Positions 23,919 to 33,189 of a DNA stretch of 64,000 bases are shown here, in pieces (within the stretch, counting starts at the first letter, position 1; each line of letters starts with the position of its first letter). Position numbers and translations under genes: made by a program. Under the pieces are notes generated by a model, which searched no databases, was not told where the DNA came from, and saw only the letters and a list, made by a program, of their open reading frames with translations. The stretch is taken from assembly GCA_014380365.1 (NCBI GenBank), contig JACMJZ010000032.1:230860-294859 (forward strand), given 5' to 3'. Origin of the DNA: Pyrinomonadaceae bacterium (GTDB lineage: Bacteria > Acidobacteriota > Blastocatellia > Pyrinomonadales > Pyrinomonadaceae).

Positions 23919-24004
23919 TCTTGGATTTAGAACCGAAGTTTAAGCATCGACCCACTAGTCGTATTCGCCCGAGAGGTAGTCTTGTAACAAGAGTCCATGC
24001 GAGC

Positions 24005-24982
24005 TTAGAGGCCGCTGCGCACCACATCGTGCAAACGCAGCAACCCCACGCAACGTCGCTCTTCATCAATCACCGGCAAGACCGAGATTTGCGAAGGGCG
24101 ATTCTCCATAAGTTGAAGCGCATCGTAAGCGAGCTGTTCCGGGGTAACCGTCACCGGTTCGCGCGTCATGAACGTTTCGGCCTTCACTGTCTCGAGTTCG
24201 CCTGGGCCAATCTGCGGAATGACGCGCCGCAGGTCGCCGTCTGTAATGATCCCCGCGAGTTCACCACTTCCGTCGACAACGTTGACCGCCCCGAGGCCAC
24301 CGCGTGTAATTGAAGCGACCACTTCGAGCCAGGAAGCGCCCGGCGCAACAGTGGGGTTATTTGAACTGGCATGCATCAAGTCGCGGACCCTCAGCGAGAG
24401 TCGTTTGCCGAGGCGTCCGGCGGGATGGTTGAGCGCAAAGTCGTCGGGTGTGAGTCCCTTGATTTGCATTAGCGTGACGGCGAGCGCATCACCGAGCGCC
24501 AGCGCAACGGTGGTGCTCGTGGTTGGGGCCAGATTGAGAGGGCAGACCTCCTTATCGACAGACGCATCCAGCACCACATCAGCCTCGCGCGCGAGCGTCG
24601 ACTCAAGGTTGCCTACAATTGCGATCAGTGGAACCGCGCGGTGCTTCAAATAAGGCAGCATGGCGATCATTTCGTCCGTCGCACCGCTGCCGCTCAAGAG
24701 CACTACGACATCTGCGGGCGTCAGGATGCCAAGGTCGCCATGCAGGGCATCAGAGGGATGCAGAAACACAGAGCGCGTTCCCATACTCGTCAGCGTGGCG
24801 GCAATCTTGCGGGCGATGAATCCTGACTTTCCGACTCCGGCCAGCACTACCTGGCCACGGCAAGCCGCCAGCAGTTCGATGGCTCGCTCGACCTGATCAG
24901 GATTAAGACGCTCAGCCGTTTGATTGATGGCTGCAGCCTCCTGTTTCAAAACCTCTTTGATTTGTGAAATGTGTTTTCCCAT
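24005..24982 (-). CDS. kdsD: Arabinose-5-phosphate isomerase (KdsD/KpsF)
   Basis: 325 residues. The SIS domain (about 35-175) has GVGKSGFIARKIAATLTSMG and LLSGSGATDEMIAMLPYLK. Two CBS domains follow (about 205-260 and 270-325; MHASSNNPTVAP, ENRPSQISVLPVID). It converts ribulose-5-phosphate to arabinose-5-phosphate, the first step to Kdo for lipopolysaccharide or Kdo-containing capsule. It lies at the start of the polysaccharide locus. A decayed, rearranged relative of this gene lies at 30121-30258. Confidence 0.93.
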   Translation of the reverse strand: MGKHISQIKEVLKQEAAAINQTAERLNPDQVERAIELLAACRGQVVLAGVGKSGFIARKIAATLTSMGTRSVFLHPSDALHGDLGILTPADVVVLLSGSGATDEMIAMLPYLKHRAVPLIAIVGNLESTLAREADVVLDASVDKEVCPLNLAPTTSTTVALALGDALAVTLMQIKGLTPDDFALNHPAGRLGKRLSLRVRDLMHASSNNPTVAPGASWLEVVASITRGGLGAVNVVDGSGELAGIITDGDLRRVIPQIGPGELETVKAETFMTREPVTVTPEQLAYDALQLMENRPSQISVLPVIDEERRCVGLLRLHDVVRSGL

Positions 24983-25121
24983 TGGATAACGCGCGACCGG
25001 ATCTACATTGGCAGTCGCCGATTATGAAATCAAGGAGACGTAGGTTTGTCTAAGAACGGAAGTATCGCCGCTGCCAGGTACTGCGCCTGATGGGGCTTGA
25101 CCTTCAGACTTGTAGCCGCGG

Positions 25122-26129
25122 TCAGGAGGGTAAAGATTCGAGCAACTCCTGCTTGTTACTCCTGCCTGCTTCTTTTCCGGTATCGCTAACCCCACGCGTA
25201 CCCTCATACCATTCAACCGTACGCCGCAGGCCTTCTTCCAGTGGAACCTGCGCGCGAAAACCAAATTTCTCCCATGCGCGGGACACATCAAGCCGCCGCC
25301 GTGGCTGACCGTCAGGCTTGTCGCTTTGCCAACGGATCTCGCCATCAAACTTAGTGAGCCGCGCGATCAGTTTCAAGAGTTCCGAGATTGTTATCTCGTT
25401 TGCAGTACCAAGGTTCACCGGTTCGCCCTCGTCATAAGTCGCCGCCGCGCGGAGCACGCCCTCGGCGCAGTCCGATACATAAAGAAATTCGCGCGAGGCG
25501 CGTCCCGTGCCCCAAGCTTCGACGAACTGCGCGCCCTGCTCACGCGCCTCAATGCACTTGCGGATGAGCGCGGGAACGACGTGTGAACTCTCGGGATCAA
25601 AATTGTCACCCGGGCCATAAAGGTTGGCCGGCAAAAGAAAGATGGTGTTGAAGCCGTATTGCTGGCGGTAACTCTGCGCCTGCACCAGCATCATCTTTTT
25701 CGCCAGGCCGTAAGGCGCGTTTGTTTCCTCCGGATAACCATTCCAGAGGTCTTCCTCACGAAAAGGCGTGGGCGCAAATTTGGGGTAACCGCAAACGGTG
25801 CCGAGCGCAACAAACTTCTTCACGTCGTGCAGCCGTGCTTGTTCAATTAGCTGCACGCCCATCATCAGGTTCTCATAAAAAAACTTGCCGGGAGTCTTCT
25901 GATTGGCGCCGATGCCGCCTATGACGGCAGCAAGATGTATTACCAAGTCCGGCCGCGTTTCCGCATAGAGCCGAGATACAGCTTCCGCTTTGATCAGGTT
26001 ATAGTCGGCGCTGCGGGGTACGAACACTTCAAGGTTCGTATTCTCGTGAAGTCGATCCACGACAAAGCGCCCAAGGAAACCCGCGCCTCCAGTCACCAGG
26101 ACTCGTTTGTAAGGAAAACTCTCGCTCAA
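25122..26129 (-). CDS. fcl: GDP-L-fucose synthase
   Basis: 335 residues. [18 protein letters not shown] is the NAD(P)-binding loop of the short-chain dehydrogenase/epimerase fold. YGLAKKM is the catalytic Tyr-x3-Lys, and the region [20 protein letters not shown] is typical of the family. The enzyme epimerises and reduces GDP-4-keto-6-deoxymannose to GDP-L-fucose. It sits directly downstream of gmd on the same strand. The C-terminus ([17 protein letters not shown]) is a short polar extension. Confidence 0.93.
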   Translation of the reverse strand: MSESFPYKRVLVTGGAGFLGRFVVDRLHENTNLEVFVPRSADYNLIKAEAVSRLYAETRPDLVIHLAAVIGGIGANQKTPGKFFYENLMMGVQLIEQARLHDVKKFVALGTVCGYPKFAPTPFREEDLWNGYPEETNAPYGLAKKMMLVQAQSYRQQYGFNTIFLLPANLYGPGDNFDPESSHVVPALIRKCIEAREQGAQFVEAWGTGRASREFLYVSDCAEGVLRAAATYDEGEPVNLGTANEITISELLKLIARLTKFDGEIRWQSDKPDGQPRRRLDVSRAWEKFGFRAQVPLEEGLRRTVEWYEGTRGVSDTGKEAGRSNKQELLESLPS

Positions 26130-26171
26130 CGTTGCTCCTTATTCGCCACTTCTACCGTTACACGGGCGTAC

Positions 26172-26201
26172 GCCCTCCCTTACGGTTGGGCTACTGCCCC
26201 G
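26172..26201. repeat. Dispersed 30-bp repeat, copy B
   Basis: GCCCTCCCTTACGGTTGGGC followed by TACTGCCCCG, two or three changes from the other copies. It overlaps the last codons and the stop (26191) of the gmd gene. Confidence 0.75.
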
Positions 26202-27228
26202 TCGAAGCATTGCCGGTTGAATTGGTATCGCCGAAGACTTCATGATCTCTCTGGTTAACCAGCGAGGCGTCGGCATCGACCATGATGCGCACAAGTTCCT
26301 TGAATGCGACCTTGGGTTCCCAACCAAGTTCGCGTTTCGCTTTCGACGCGTCGCCCACCAATAAATCAACCTCCGACGGTCGCAAATACTTTGGATCGAG
26401 TTCTACATAATCGTGCCAATCCAGCTCCACGTGTGAAAACGCTTCGCCCAGGAAGTCTTCCACCGAATGGGTCACTCCAGTTGCGATCACGTAGTCGTCG
26501 GGCTGGTCCTGTTGCAGCATCAGCCACATTGCTTCGACGTATTCCCTGGCGTAGCCCCAGTCACGTTTTGCGCTCAGGTTTCCCAGGTAAAGCTTCTTCT
26601 GTAGTCCGGCTTTGATATTAGCAACCGCGCGTGTGATTTTCCGCGTAACAAAAGTTTCGCCGCGGCGTGGACTCTCGTGGTTAAAAAGAATCCCCGAGCA
26701 AGCGAACATATCGTACGACTCGCGATAGTTCACCGTAGCCCAGTGGGCGTAGACCTTGGCCACTCCGTACGGGCTCCGCGGATGAAACGGCGTGGTCTCT
26801 CTCTGCGGCACTTCCTTTACCAGGCCGAACATTTCCGAGCTGCTGGCCTGATAAAACTTCGACTTGAGTCCCGCCTCTCGAATCGCCTCGAGGATGCGAA
26901 TTGTGCTCAAGCCGGTTACGTCGCCGGTGTATTCCGGAATATCGAAACTAACGCGCACGTGCGACTGCGCCGCCAGATGGTAAACCTCATCAGGCTGTAT
27001 GCGGTAAAGCAGTTTGATAAGGTTTGTCGAGTCGGAGATGTCGCCGTAATGCAGAAAGAGACGAACGCCATTAAGGTGTGGATCTTTGTAAAGGTGGTCG
27101 ATGCGGGCGGTATTAAACGACGAAGCGCGACGGATAATTCCGTGAACTTCATAACCTTTGCCGAGCAGAAATTCGGCGAGATAGGATCCGTCTTGGCCGG
27201 TGATTCCGGTGATCAGTGCTTTCGTCAT
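26191..27228 (-). CDS. gmd: GDP-mannose 4,6-dehydratase
   Basis: 345 residues from ATG 27228. [19 protein letters not shown] is the cofactor loop, SSSEMFG holds the catalytic Ser/Thr region, and [11 protein letters not shown] is the Tyr-x3-Lys. [18 protein letters not shown] and [15 protein letters not shown] are hallmark GMD motifs. It makes GDP-4-keto-6-deoxy-D-mannose for fcl. The last few codons (NASTGQ and stop) are derived from a dispersed repeat. A second, clearly diverged relative is at 31636-32631. Confidence 0.95.
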   Translation of the reverse strand: MTKALITGITGQDGSYLAEFLLGKGYEVHGIIRRASSFNTARIDHLYKDPHLNGVRLFLHYGDISDSTNLIKLLYRIQPDEVYHLAAQSHVRVSFDIPEYTGDVTGLSTIRILEAIREAGLKSKFYQASSSEMFGLVKEVPQRETTPFHPRSPYGVAKVYAHWATVNYRESYDMFACSGILFNHESPRRGETFVTRKITRAVANIKAGLQKKLYLGNLSAKRDWGYAREYVEAMWLMLQQDQPDDYVIATGVTHSVEDFLGEAFSHVELDWHDYVELDPKYLRPSEVDLLVGDASKAKRELGWEPKVAFKELVRIMVDADASLVNQRDHEVFGDTNSTGNASTGQ

Positions 27229-27307
27229 GAAGAGCTTTGTCCGAGCTTTACTTGATTTAAGGGAAATCCTTGTACGCCACGATGGCCGTCCCATTGACGG
27301 GAAGATC

Positions 27308-27757
27308 CTATTGGAACCATTCCGTCGTGTGTCGGTTTATTTTCCACAGCGTCCGCGTTACCAGGCTTTCAGGATTGCCGAACCCGGCTCCGACGATTCT
27401 GTACCCGCGATCGCGAAACTCCGCGCGCGCAGTGTGGCTCAGGTGGGCCTCGAAGTCGTTCCTAAGGCAGATGCTCGATGATCTCGTACGCCAAAACCGC
27501 ATGCCACTCGCCGGAAAGCGGTTGGGCAACAAATGATGCCACACGTTACGGTAGCAAGCGTGATTCCGGCAGAGTGCTACATTGTTTTTGAAGGCGTCGC
27601 ACCCGTTTATCGGCGGCGGCGCGGCCGGCCCGGCCTCCCAGAAATTGCTCTGAATGAGATTTCCCCAACGCCCGTAACCGCAACCGACATCAAGCGCTGT
27701 CTCGCCGCTTATCAAAGGTAGCACGATGGGATCGAGGTGCGTGGGTGAAGAAATCAT
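27308..27757 (-). pseudogene. Decayed SAM-dependent methyltransferase with compensating frameshifts
   Basis: The open frame of 149 codons starts well (ISSPTHLDPIVLPLISGE, then TALDVGCGYGRWGNL, the SAM loop). The next expected motif, EWHAVLAYEIIEHLP, lies at 27465-27509 in a neighbouring frame. The original frame resumes with RNDFEAHLSH, so a one-base loss near 27510 and a one-base gain near 27463 cancel. The segment expected between FEAHL and AEFRDRGYRIVGAGF also seems missing. The result is unlikely to be a working enzyme. Confidence 0.6.
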
Positions 27758-28127
27758 GAATTGAATGAAATTTTCGCCTGAGCTCTGATGTTATATCAAG
27801 GACTGACACGATAACAACACCCATTCAGGGTTCTAAAGCCGGGAGAACATAATTAAGAAGCTAAGCGTTTATGCTTTACTCCACACCGGATAGCAGATTA
27901 AGACTTTGAATTAGGAACCTACCTTCAATAACCCTCGGCACAAACCTAAGGAGAATTTACTTCAAAAGCTGTTTCTGTAACAATCACCACCTCATTCAAT
28001 TTACGGGTTTATGAGGCGCAATTCTTCGTTGAACTAATTGCAGGAGTTTCAGAGCGGGACGACCCCCCCATTTGTTTAAGAGACGGATCGCGGCGGGACA
28101 CTCGTGTCTTGAGCCAAAGGAATGCGG
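27758..28127. other. AT-richer intergenic leader
   Basis: 370 bp between the decayed methyltransferase and the divergent FkbM gene. It is visibly richer in A/T than neighbouring genes. No gene, hairpin or repeat is evident; it presumably contains the FkbM promoter. Confidence 0.3.
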
Positions 28128-28931
28128 ATGAGCTTATATGGCATTGCCAGGCGGATGATACCGAGATCCGTCAAGAGGAGACTTCTCAAGCTCCGAAGCC
28201 TCATTTCGGAAAAGCCGGATCTTAGTTGGACCTTGAAGTCTGGCCTGAAGATCCAAGTGGCGTCCAGGTCAGACTGGGTAATTTATAACGACATCTTTGT
28301 GGATGGCGAGTATGACGTGTCCATCCAGGAGGCGGTGCGTTCTGCGCGAATGGACGGAAGCATAACTGTTTTGGATCTGGGCGCTAACGTCGGCTTCTTC
28401 ACGCTCAGATTCTTAGACCTACTGCGCCAGAGCGAACAGGCCAACTGTCCTTGTCGGGTTACGTTGGTCGAAGGAAGTCCGAAAATCGTGAAAGAACTAA
28501 GCAGTCGGCTGCTGGGCGACAATGAAATGATGGGGAAAGTTCGGATCGTCCACGGCCTCGTTGGCGAACGACACGGCGAGGCGAGAATTTCGGAGCGCGA
28601 TTTCCACGCGATGAACTCGATCTATTTCGACCAGAGCGCCGAAACCGTCAGCGTGGACTTCGTCAACCTGGACACACTATTCCAACCCGGCGAAGTCATC
28701 GACCTTTTGAAATGTGATATCGAGGGCGCGGAATTATGCTTTATCGAGAACTACAGAGATTTACTAAGGCGGAGCAAAGCCGCAGTCTTTGAACTCCACC
28801 ACGACAAGTGCGACACCGAAAGGTGCATGAAAATCTTACGTGACCTGGGCTTCATCGACCAGAGGGTCTTGAGAGTGACGCCCACTTTCTCCGTCTGCCA
28901 TTTCTCAAGACAGCCGCTCGAGCGCGGTTGA
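28128..28931 (+). CDS. FkbM-family methyltransferase
   Basis: 267 residues. AAAGGA lies six bases before ATG 28128; a second ATG at 28122 is too near it. VLDLGANVGFFTL (about 83-95) is the SAM loop, LVEGSPKIVKEL follows, and LLKCDIEGAELCFIENY is the FkbM signature. Family members O-methylate sugars or hydroxyl groups. It is the only rightward gene between the fucose genes and the main leftward glycosyltransferase run. The 10-bp gap to the next, convergent stop leaves little room for a terminator. Confidence 0.9.
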   Translation: MSLYGIARRMIPRSVKRRLLKLRSLISEKPDLSWTLKSGLKIQVASRSDWVIYNDIFVDGEYDVSIQEAVRSARMDGSITVLDLGANVGFFTLRFLDLLRQSEQANCPCRVTLVEGSPKIVKELSSRLLGDNEMMGKVRIVHGLVGERHGEARISERDFHAMNSIYFDQSAETVSVDFVNLDTLFQPGEVIDLLKCDIEGAELCFIENYRDLLRRSKAAVFELHHDKCDTERCMKILRDLGFIDQRVLRVTPTFSVCHFSRQPLERG

Positions 28932-28941
28932 CTCAAACAAA

Positions 28942-29916
28942 CTACGCCGTCGTCAACCTTATGGCCCCTCCCCGTGCGTCGAGTTTGAGTTTGCCGCGTT
29001 CGATGTGACGGTCATACTGATGAAGCACATGAGCGACACTGCCGTCCTGGTTAAGCACAAATCCTTCGTCATCAAATGCGGTCGGCAGGTCAACGGTCTT
29101 ACCCAGAGTAAACACGGGGCCAAGGCGATTCTGAAAAACGCGGACACTCTTGAGTCGCTGCTTGTAGAGTAAATAGTTATGCACACCCTGATCCATACCA
29201 CTGGGGTGAGACTTTAGTGGCAGCATGTGATCAATCATCAATTCAAGGTACTGCATGATCGCCTGATACCCGCCAATTGTAGTCCCGGAGCAGGAAGGGA
29301 TTTCGTGGCCGATTTCGCGCAGCACGTCCTCGCCGAAACCGGTTTTGAGCCATAAAGAGTTTGAAGGGCAGTCTTGCATCTTTTGCCGGTCATCTTCCAT
29401 AAAAACACAGAGTTCGGTGCCAAATTCAAAGTCGAATGGGTCGCGCTGGAAGATGACATCGCGAACGTCGGTGAGCATTACCTTCGCATATCGCCCGCGA
29501 TTTTGCGCTAGATAGAGATAATACAAGGGAAAGCGCACGCAATAGACATTGAAGGACTTGACGGCGAGGCGACATTTAGCGAGGTATTCCTCCCCGCTCT
29601 TTGACGTGGAAGCAGCGACGTTAACAAGACCGGCAAAGAAACGGTGCAGCGGAAAGAGCCGGCCCAGGGGGGTATGGTAAATCCTCTGTAGTAGTGAGAA
29701 GATGTAGACGCGTTTAAAGCCCAAGTTAACAGTGCCCATCGTAAAGGGAATCAATTCCACATCGTATTCGCGCAAGGAGTTAACCGCGCTCGCATCGAGA
29801 TCAGAGTAGAAAAGGCAGATGTCGCCGGTATAGTCAGTCGCGCGCAACGAAGCGACAAACGGATAGATTTGCTCAAAAGTGTATCCCTTTACTAACCCCA
29901 GTACCAAATTCTTCAT
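28942..29916 (-). CDS. Glycosyltransferase-like protein (GT-A fold)
   Basis: 324 residues from ATG 29916; GGAG lies nine bases upstream. KNLVLGLVKGYTFEQIYPFV begins a nucleotide-sugar binding fold. MLTDVRDVIFQRDPF contains the Asp-rich metal site typical of GT-A transferases that act on surface sugars. CSGTTIGGYQAIMQYL and HPSGMDQGVHNYLLY are further conserved-looking segments. It resembles uncharacterised nucleotide-diphospho-sugar transferases in polysaccharide clusters; donor and acceptor are unknown. Confidence 0.7.
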   Translation of the reverse strand: MKNLVLGLVKGYTFEQIYPFVASLRATDYTGDICLFYSDLDASAVNSLREYDVELIPFTMGTVNLGFKRVYIFSLLQRIYHTPLGRLFPLHRFFAGLVNVAASTSKSGEEYLAKCRLAVKSFNVYCVRFPLYYLYLAQNRGRYAKVMLTDVRDVIFQRDPFDFEFGTELCVFMEDDRQKMQDCPSNSLWLKTGFGEDVLREIGHEIPSCSGTTIGGYQAIMQYLELMIDHMLPLKSHPSGMDQGVHNYLLYKQRLKSVRVFQNRLGPVFTLGKTVDLPTAFDDEGFVLNQDGSVAHVLHQYDRHIERGKLKLDARGGAIRLTTA

Positions 29917-30340
29917 TCTGCAGGACTCCATTCTTATAAACTTCAAAGCGGCGAGGGACGACTCTGCGATTATCTGTCCTGCCCTTGAGTAAGACGACCT
30001 TTCGTCGAAGTCATACCGGTAATTGTAAGACAGACCTTGGGGAATACCATAATTCAGCCTGGGCGGCTACCGCGTGATGAACTTAACTAGGGAGGGAAAA
30101 CAATTGTGAAGGGGGCGACCCACACAACGTCGCTGTTCATCAATCACCGGCAAGACTGAGATTTGCGACGGGCGATTCTCCATCAACTGGAGTGCATCAC
30201 CGAGGGCCAGCTTCCGCTCATCGCAATCGTGGGTGACCAGCGGTCGACCCGCGTTGTAGGGTCCTTATTAAAAACACGCCAGAGATCTGCAGATATTTCA
30301 ATTCACGATGATGATTGATGAGTCGAATCCTTTATGCGGT
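29917..30340. other. Intergenic segment with kdsD remnant
   Basis: 424 bp without an intact gene. Positions 30121-30258 hold the rearranged kdsD fragment listed separately; the rest shows nothing recognisable. Confidence 0.4.
30121..30258 (-). pseudogene. Rearranged, internally deleted remnant of a kdsD-like gene
   Basis: On the minus strand, 30121-30210 encodes LALGDALQLMENRPSQISVL followed by PVIDEQRRCV. This joins the SIS-end motif LALGDAL directly to the second CBS motif DALQLMENRPSQISVL of the intact gene at 24005-24982; both parents share the letters DAL. Immediately next, on the plus strand, 30211-30250 encodes LPLIAIVGDQRSTR, matching VPLIAIVGNLEST of the same protein but inverted. 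So a second copy was deleted and partly inverted. It has no start or stop. Confidence 0.7.
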
Positions 30341-31315
30341 TCAGAAAAGCAAATCTTTCACGGCGCTGCGGAAGCCGTTCGAATAAAGATGATAACGTCG
30401 AGACAGAAGTTCCGCGGCTACTAAGCGTACGCGACCAAGTCTTCCTTCCGGCAGACTAGCGCGCGCCCGCAGATGCTGGAGCCTGGCGTCGAGCCCTGAG
30501 ATAGCGTCCACGCTTTCATAGACGCCGCTGTAGTCAGCCAGACGCTGCCTGGCTTCGGCGCCCACTTGGATCATCTCGGTGTAGGAGGTCTTGCGTTGCA
30601 TCGCTTCGATCACGCCCGCCTCGGCCTCAACCCGCTCTTTCGCGCCGACTTGCTGCGCGCTGTGCTGCCTATATCTGATCAGCGGCGTTGCGAAGGGAAA
30701 GACTTGGGAAACAGCCGCGACCAGCAGGGCTATCCAGGCATCGTGAATGACCGGCAGGTCGTTCGGGATGGGCAGTACCAATTCCTTGAAACGCCCCCGA
30801 AAAGCCATGGTGGCGCCAGTCACGGTCGAGCCCTGCAGTAGTGCGTCGACGGCCCTCTGGCTGCGTAAGCTCCGGAGTTCGGCGTTTCGAATACTTAATT
30901 TTTCCCACAGAGTGTAGCCGGCGGAACGCGCGCTCTCATCAATTACCTCAGCGTCGGAGAAGATGAGACCAACACTCGGGACACTAGCGAATTTGGTTTC
31001 GAGCGCCGAGAGCTTTTCAGGAAGCCACACGTCGTCCTGATCGCAGAGCGCTATCATGTCCCCCGTGCACTGGCGAATGGCGCACTCGAAGTTTTTTGTC
31101 GAACCCAGATTTCGCTCGTTAAAATGAAGGTGAACCGGAAAAGGCGCCGAGGCAGCGAAGTCCGTGAGAATCGCGCGCGTGTCGTCTGTGGACGCATCAT
31201 CACAAATAACGAGTTCATCCGGCAGGCGCGACTGCGTGGAAATGCTATCGAGCTGCTCCGAGAGGTGGCGCGCGCCGTTGTAGGTGCACATTGCAATCGA
31301 GAAGGTGTTAGCCAT
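30341..31315 (-). CDS. Glycosyltransferase family 2
   Basis: 324 residues. FSIAMCTYNGARHLSEQLDS begins the GT-A domain. ELVICDDASTDDTRAIL is the nucleotide-binding acidic loop, and IALCDQDDVWLPEKL supplies the D-x-D-type metal site. GATMAFRG is the typical acceptor-loop region. The C-terminal 80 residues are helical and basic. Such enzymes transfer a sugar, often rhamnose, to the growing repeat unit at the cytoplasmic membrane face. It is preceded by a 320-bp gap containing a MITE-like element. Confidence 0.88.
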   Translation of the reverse strand: MANTFSIAMCTYNGARHLSEQLDSISTQSRLPDELVICDDASTDDTRAILTDFAASAPFPVHLHFNERNLGSTKNFECAIRQCTGDMIALCDQDDVWLPEKLSALETKFASVPSVGLIFSDAEVIDESARSAGYTLWEKLSIRNAELRSLRSQRAVDALLQGSTVTGATMAFRGRFKELVLPIPNDLPVIHDAWIALLVAAVSQVFPFATPLIRYRQHSAQQVGAKERVEAEAGVIEAMQRKTSYTEMIQVGAEARQRLADYSGVYESVDAISGLDARLQHLRARASLPEGRLGRVRLVAAELLSRRYHLYSNGFRSAVKDLLF

Positions 31316-31635
31316 TGCCGTCCGGGCCGGGAAAGGTTTTCGTACAGCTTAGAGGCGTGTCAGAAAAGCGGTGGCACCCCTGAAGAGTCTGTCGGAACAG
31401 AGCCGCGTAGCGGCGAAATGTTTATGGTAACGAGAGGTCAGTGTCGTATTCCAAGCTCCATAGGAGCGAAACCGCCGTTCTGTCGCCCATAAATGGGCTA
31501 GGGTTTTGACGGACTCTTATCTATAAACATTCCGTCCCTCCGGGACTTTGGTCGGACAGACTCTTTGAGACTGTTCACGAGGAAGATTCAAACGTGGACT
31601 CTAAACGCCAGCAGCTGGCGCGCAACTACGTAACT
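31316..31635. other. Intergenic segment with MITE-like element
   Basis: 320 bp between two leftward genes. Apart from the inverted-repeat element at 31384-31565, no coding sequence or terminator is clear. Confidence 0.4.
31384..31565. repeat. 182-bp MITE-like element with 10-bp terminal inverted repeats
   Basis: AGAGTCTGTC (31384-31393) and GACAGACTCT (31556-31565) are perfect inverse copies. Inside are GAAATGTTTATGG and ATAAACATTCCG, a second inverted pair, and a central GCCCATAAATGGGC palindrome. It has no coding capacity. Confidence 0.6.
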
Positions 31636-32631
31636 CTACCGGCCTCGCGTTGCAGAGTTCGCCTCAGATAACGCTCTGAGATCGGAATCCACCATTTCAT
31701 TCACCAATCCCTCGAAATTGTGCTGCGGCTCCCATCTCAAGACGCGGCGTGCTTTGGTAGCATCTCCCAGCAGCAGATCAACTTCCGCCGGACGGTAGAA
31801 TTGCTCGTCGACCTTTAGGAATTCACGGTAGTCGAGATTTAGCCTGCCGAAAGCCCGTTCGCAAAATTCTCGGACCGTGTGTGTTTCGCCAGTGGCGACG
31901 ACATAGTCATCAGGTTCCGTGTGTTGCAACATGAGATGCATCCCGCGAACATAATCGGCAGCATGCCCCCAGTCGCGTTCCGCATCGAGATTGCCGAGGC
32001 GCAGCTCCGTCGCCAGGCCCAGCTTAATACGGGCCACGGTGGAAGTGATTTTGCGCGTCACAAACTCGTAGCCCCGGCGGGGCGACTCGTGGTTGAAGAG
32101 AATCCCGCTCACGCAGTACATGCCGTAAGCCTCGCGGTAATTGCGGGTTAGATCAAAACCGGCGACCTTGCTGATACCATAGGGAGAGCGCGGGTGGAAG
32201 GGTGTGTCCTCGTTCTGCGGAGTTTGGTGCACCTTGCCAAACATTTCAGACGATCCGGCGAAATAAAAGCGGCAATCCGGCTGTAATTCACGCAGCGCGG
32301 CGAGCATGTAGTGGGTGCCGTTGATGTTTGTGTTCATCGTCGAGAAGCCATCGGCGAAGGATTCCGCGACGAAGCTCTGCGCGGCGAGGTGGTAACACTC
32401 ATCGAACTCGTGCTTGGCCAAGACGTGAAAAATCGAGGGGTAACTTTCGAGGCTGGCCGGGTGAAGTATCACCCGATCGAGCAAGCGCTCCAGGCGCGTG
32501 AAGCGTCTGGTTGGATCTTCGAGAGCGACACGGCGGACCAGCCCATGAACCTCGTATCCGAGGTCGAGCAAATACTCCGCGAGATAACTTCCATCCTGTC
32601 CGGTGATGCCGGTGATAAGAGCTTTTTTCAT
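31636..32631 (-). CDS. GDP-mannose 4,6-dehydratase-like NDP-sugar dehydratase (second copy)
   Basis: 331 residues from ATG 32631, which overlaps the rfbC stop by four bases (ATGA). [19 protein letters not shown] is the cofactor loop, SSEMFGKV the catalytic region and PYGISKVAGFDL the Tyr-x3-Lys. The motifs [18 protein letters not shown] and GNLDAERDWGHAADY match GMDs. However, the segment after the cofactor loop (EDPTRRFTRLERLL) differs from the first copy and is closer to GMD relatives that make GDP-6-deoxy sugars other than fucose. Coupling to RfbC suggests a separate deoxyhexose branch. Exact product uncertain. Confidence 0.85.
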   Translation of the reverse strand: MKKALITGITGQDGSYLAEYLLDLGYEVHGLVRRVALEDPTRRFTRLERLLDRVILHPASLESYPSIFHVLAKHEFDECYHLAAQSFVAESFADGFSTMNTNINGTHYMLAALRELQPDCRFYFAGSSEMFGKVHQTPQNEDTPFHPRSPYGISKVAGFDLTRNYREAYGMYCVSGILFNHESPRRGYEFVTRKITSTVARIKLGLATELRLGNLDAERDWGHAADYVRGMHLMLQHTEPDDYVVATGETHTVREFCERAFGRLNLDYREFLKVDEQFYRPAEVDLLLGDATKARRVLRWEPQHNFEGLVNEMVDSDLRALSEANSATRGR

Positions 32632-33161
32632 AAGTTGAAATCCGGATACTCCTGATCTCTTTTTATAAGTGTTCTCGCGCCCACGTCCGGCCATTCGATG
32701 CTGAACGCAGGATCGTCGCCGCGGACCCCTCGGCTGCTTTCGGGAATGTAGACCTGCGAAACCATGTAAAAAACCTCCGTGTCGTCAAGCAGAGTTTGAA
32801 AGCCGTGCGCGCAATCACCCGGTACGTATAACATGAAGCGATTCTCGGCCGTCAATTCAAAGCCGATCCATTGTTTGAACGTAGGTGAGTCGGGCCGCAA
32901 GTCGACCGCGACATCAAAAATCGCACCACGCGTACAACGTACGAACTTCGCCTGGCCATGCGGCGCAGCCTGGTAGTGCATACCCCGCAACGTTCCGCGG
33001 TTCCGACTGTAAGAGATATTGGTTTCGACAAAGTAACTCTCCATTCCGCGCTCGGCAAACGCTTTTGCGGAGAAGGAGGGGGCAAAAAAACCTCGACCGT
33101 CTTCGTATCGATGAGGCTCAACCAAGTAGATCCCGGCGAGTTTAGTTGCACTAAAAATCAT
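32628..33161 (-). CDS. rfbC: dTDP-4-dehydrorhamnose 3,5-epimerase family protein
   Basis: 177 residues. The cupin fold shows RYEDGRGFFAPSFSAKAF, NISYSRNRGTLRGMHYQ (catalytic His), FDVAVDLRPDSPTF and VPGDCAHGFQTL. These are the conserved RfbC motifs. It inverts C3 and C5 of dTDP-4-keto-6-deoxyglucose in L-rhamnose synthesis. rfbB and rfbD are 16 kb away on the other strand, and rfbA is not in the window, so the substrate may be a different NDP-keto sugar, given its coupling to the second GMD. Confidence 0.93.
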   Translation of the reverse strand: MIFSATKLAGIYLVEPHRYEDGRGFFAPSFSAKAFAERGMESYFVETNISYSRNRGTLRGMHYQAAPHGQAKFVRCTRGAIFDVAVDLRPDSPTFKQWIGFELTAENRFMLYVPGDCAHGFQTLLDDTEVFYMVSQVYIPESSRGVRGDDPAFSIEWPDVGARTLIKRDQEYPDFNL

Positions 33162-33189
33162 ATAAACTGTTTATGGAGCAAGGTTCTGA

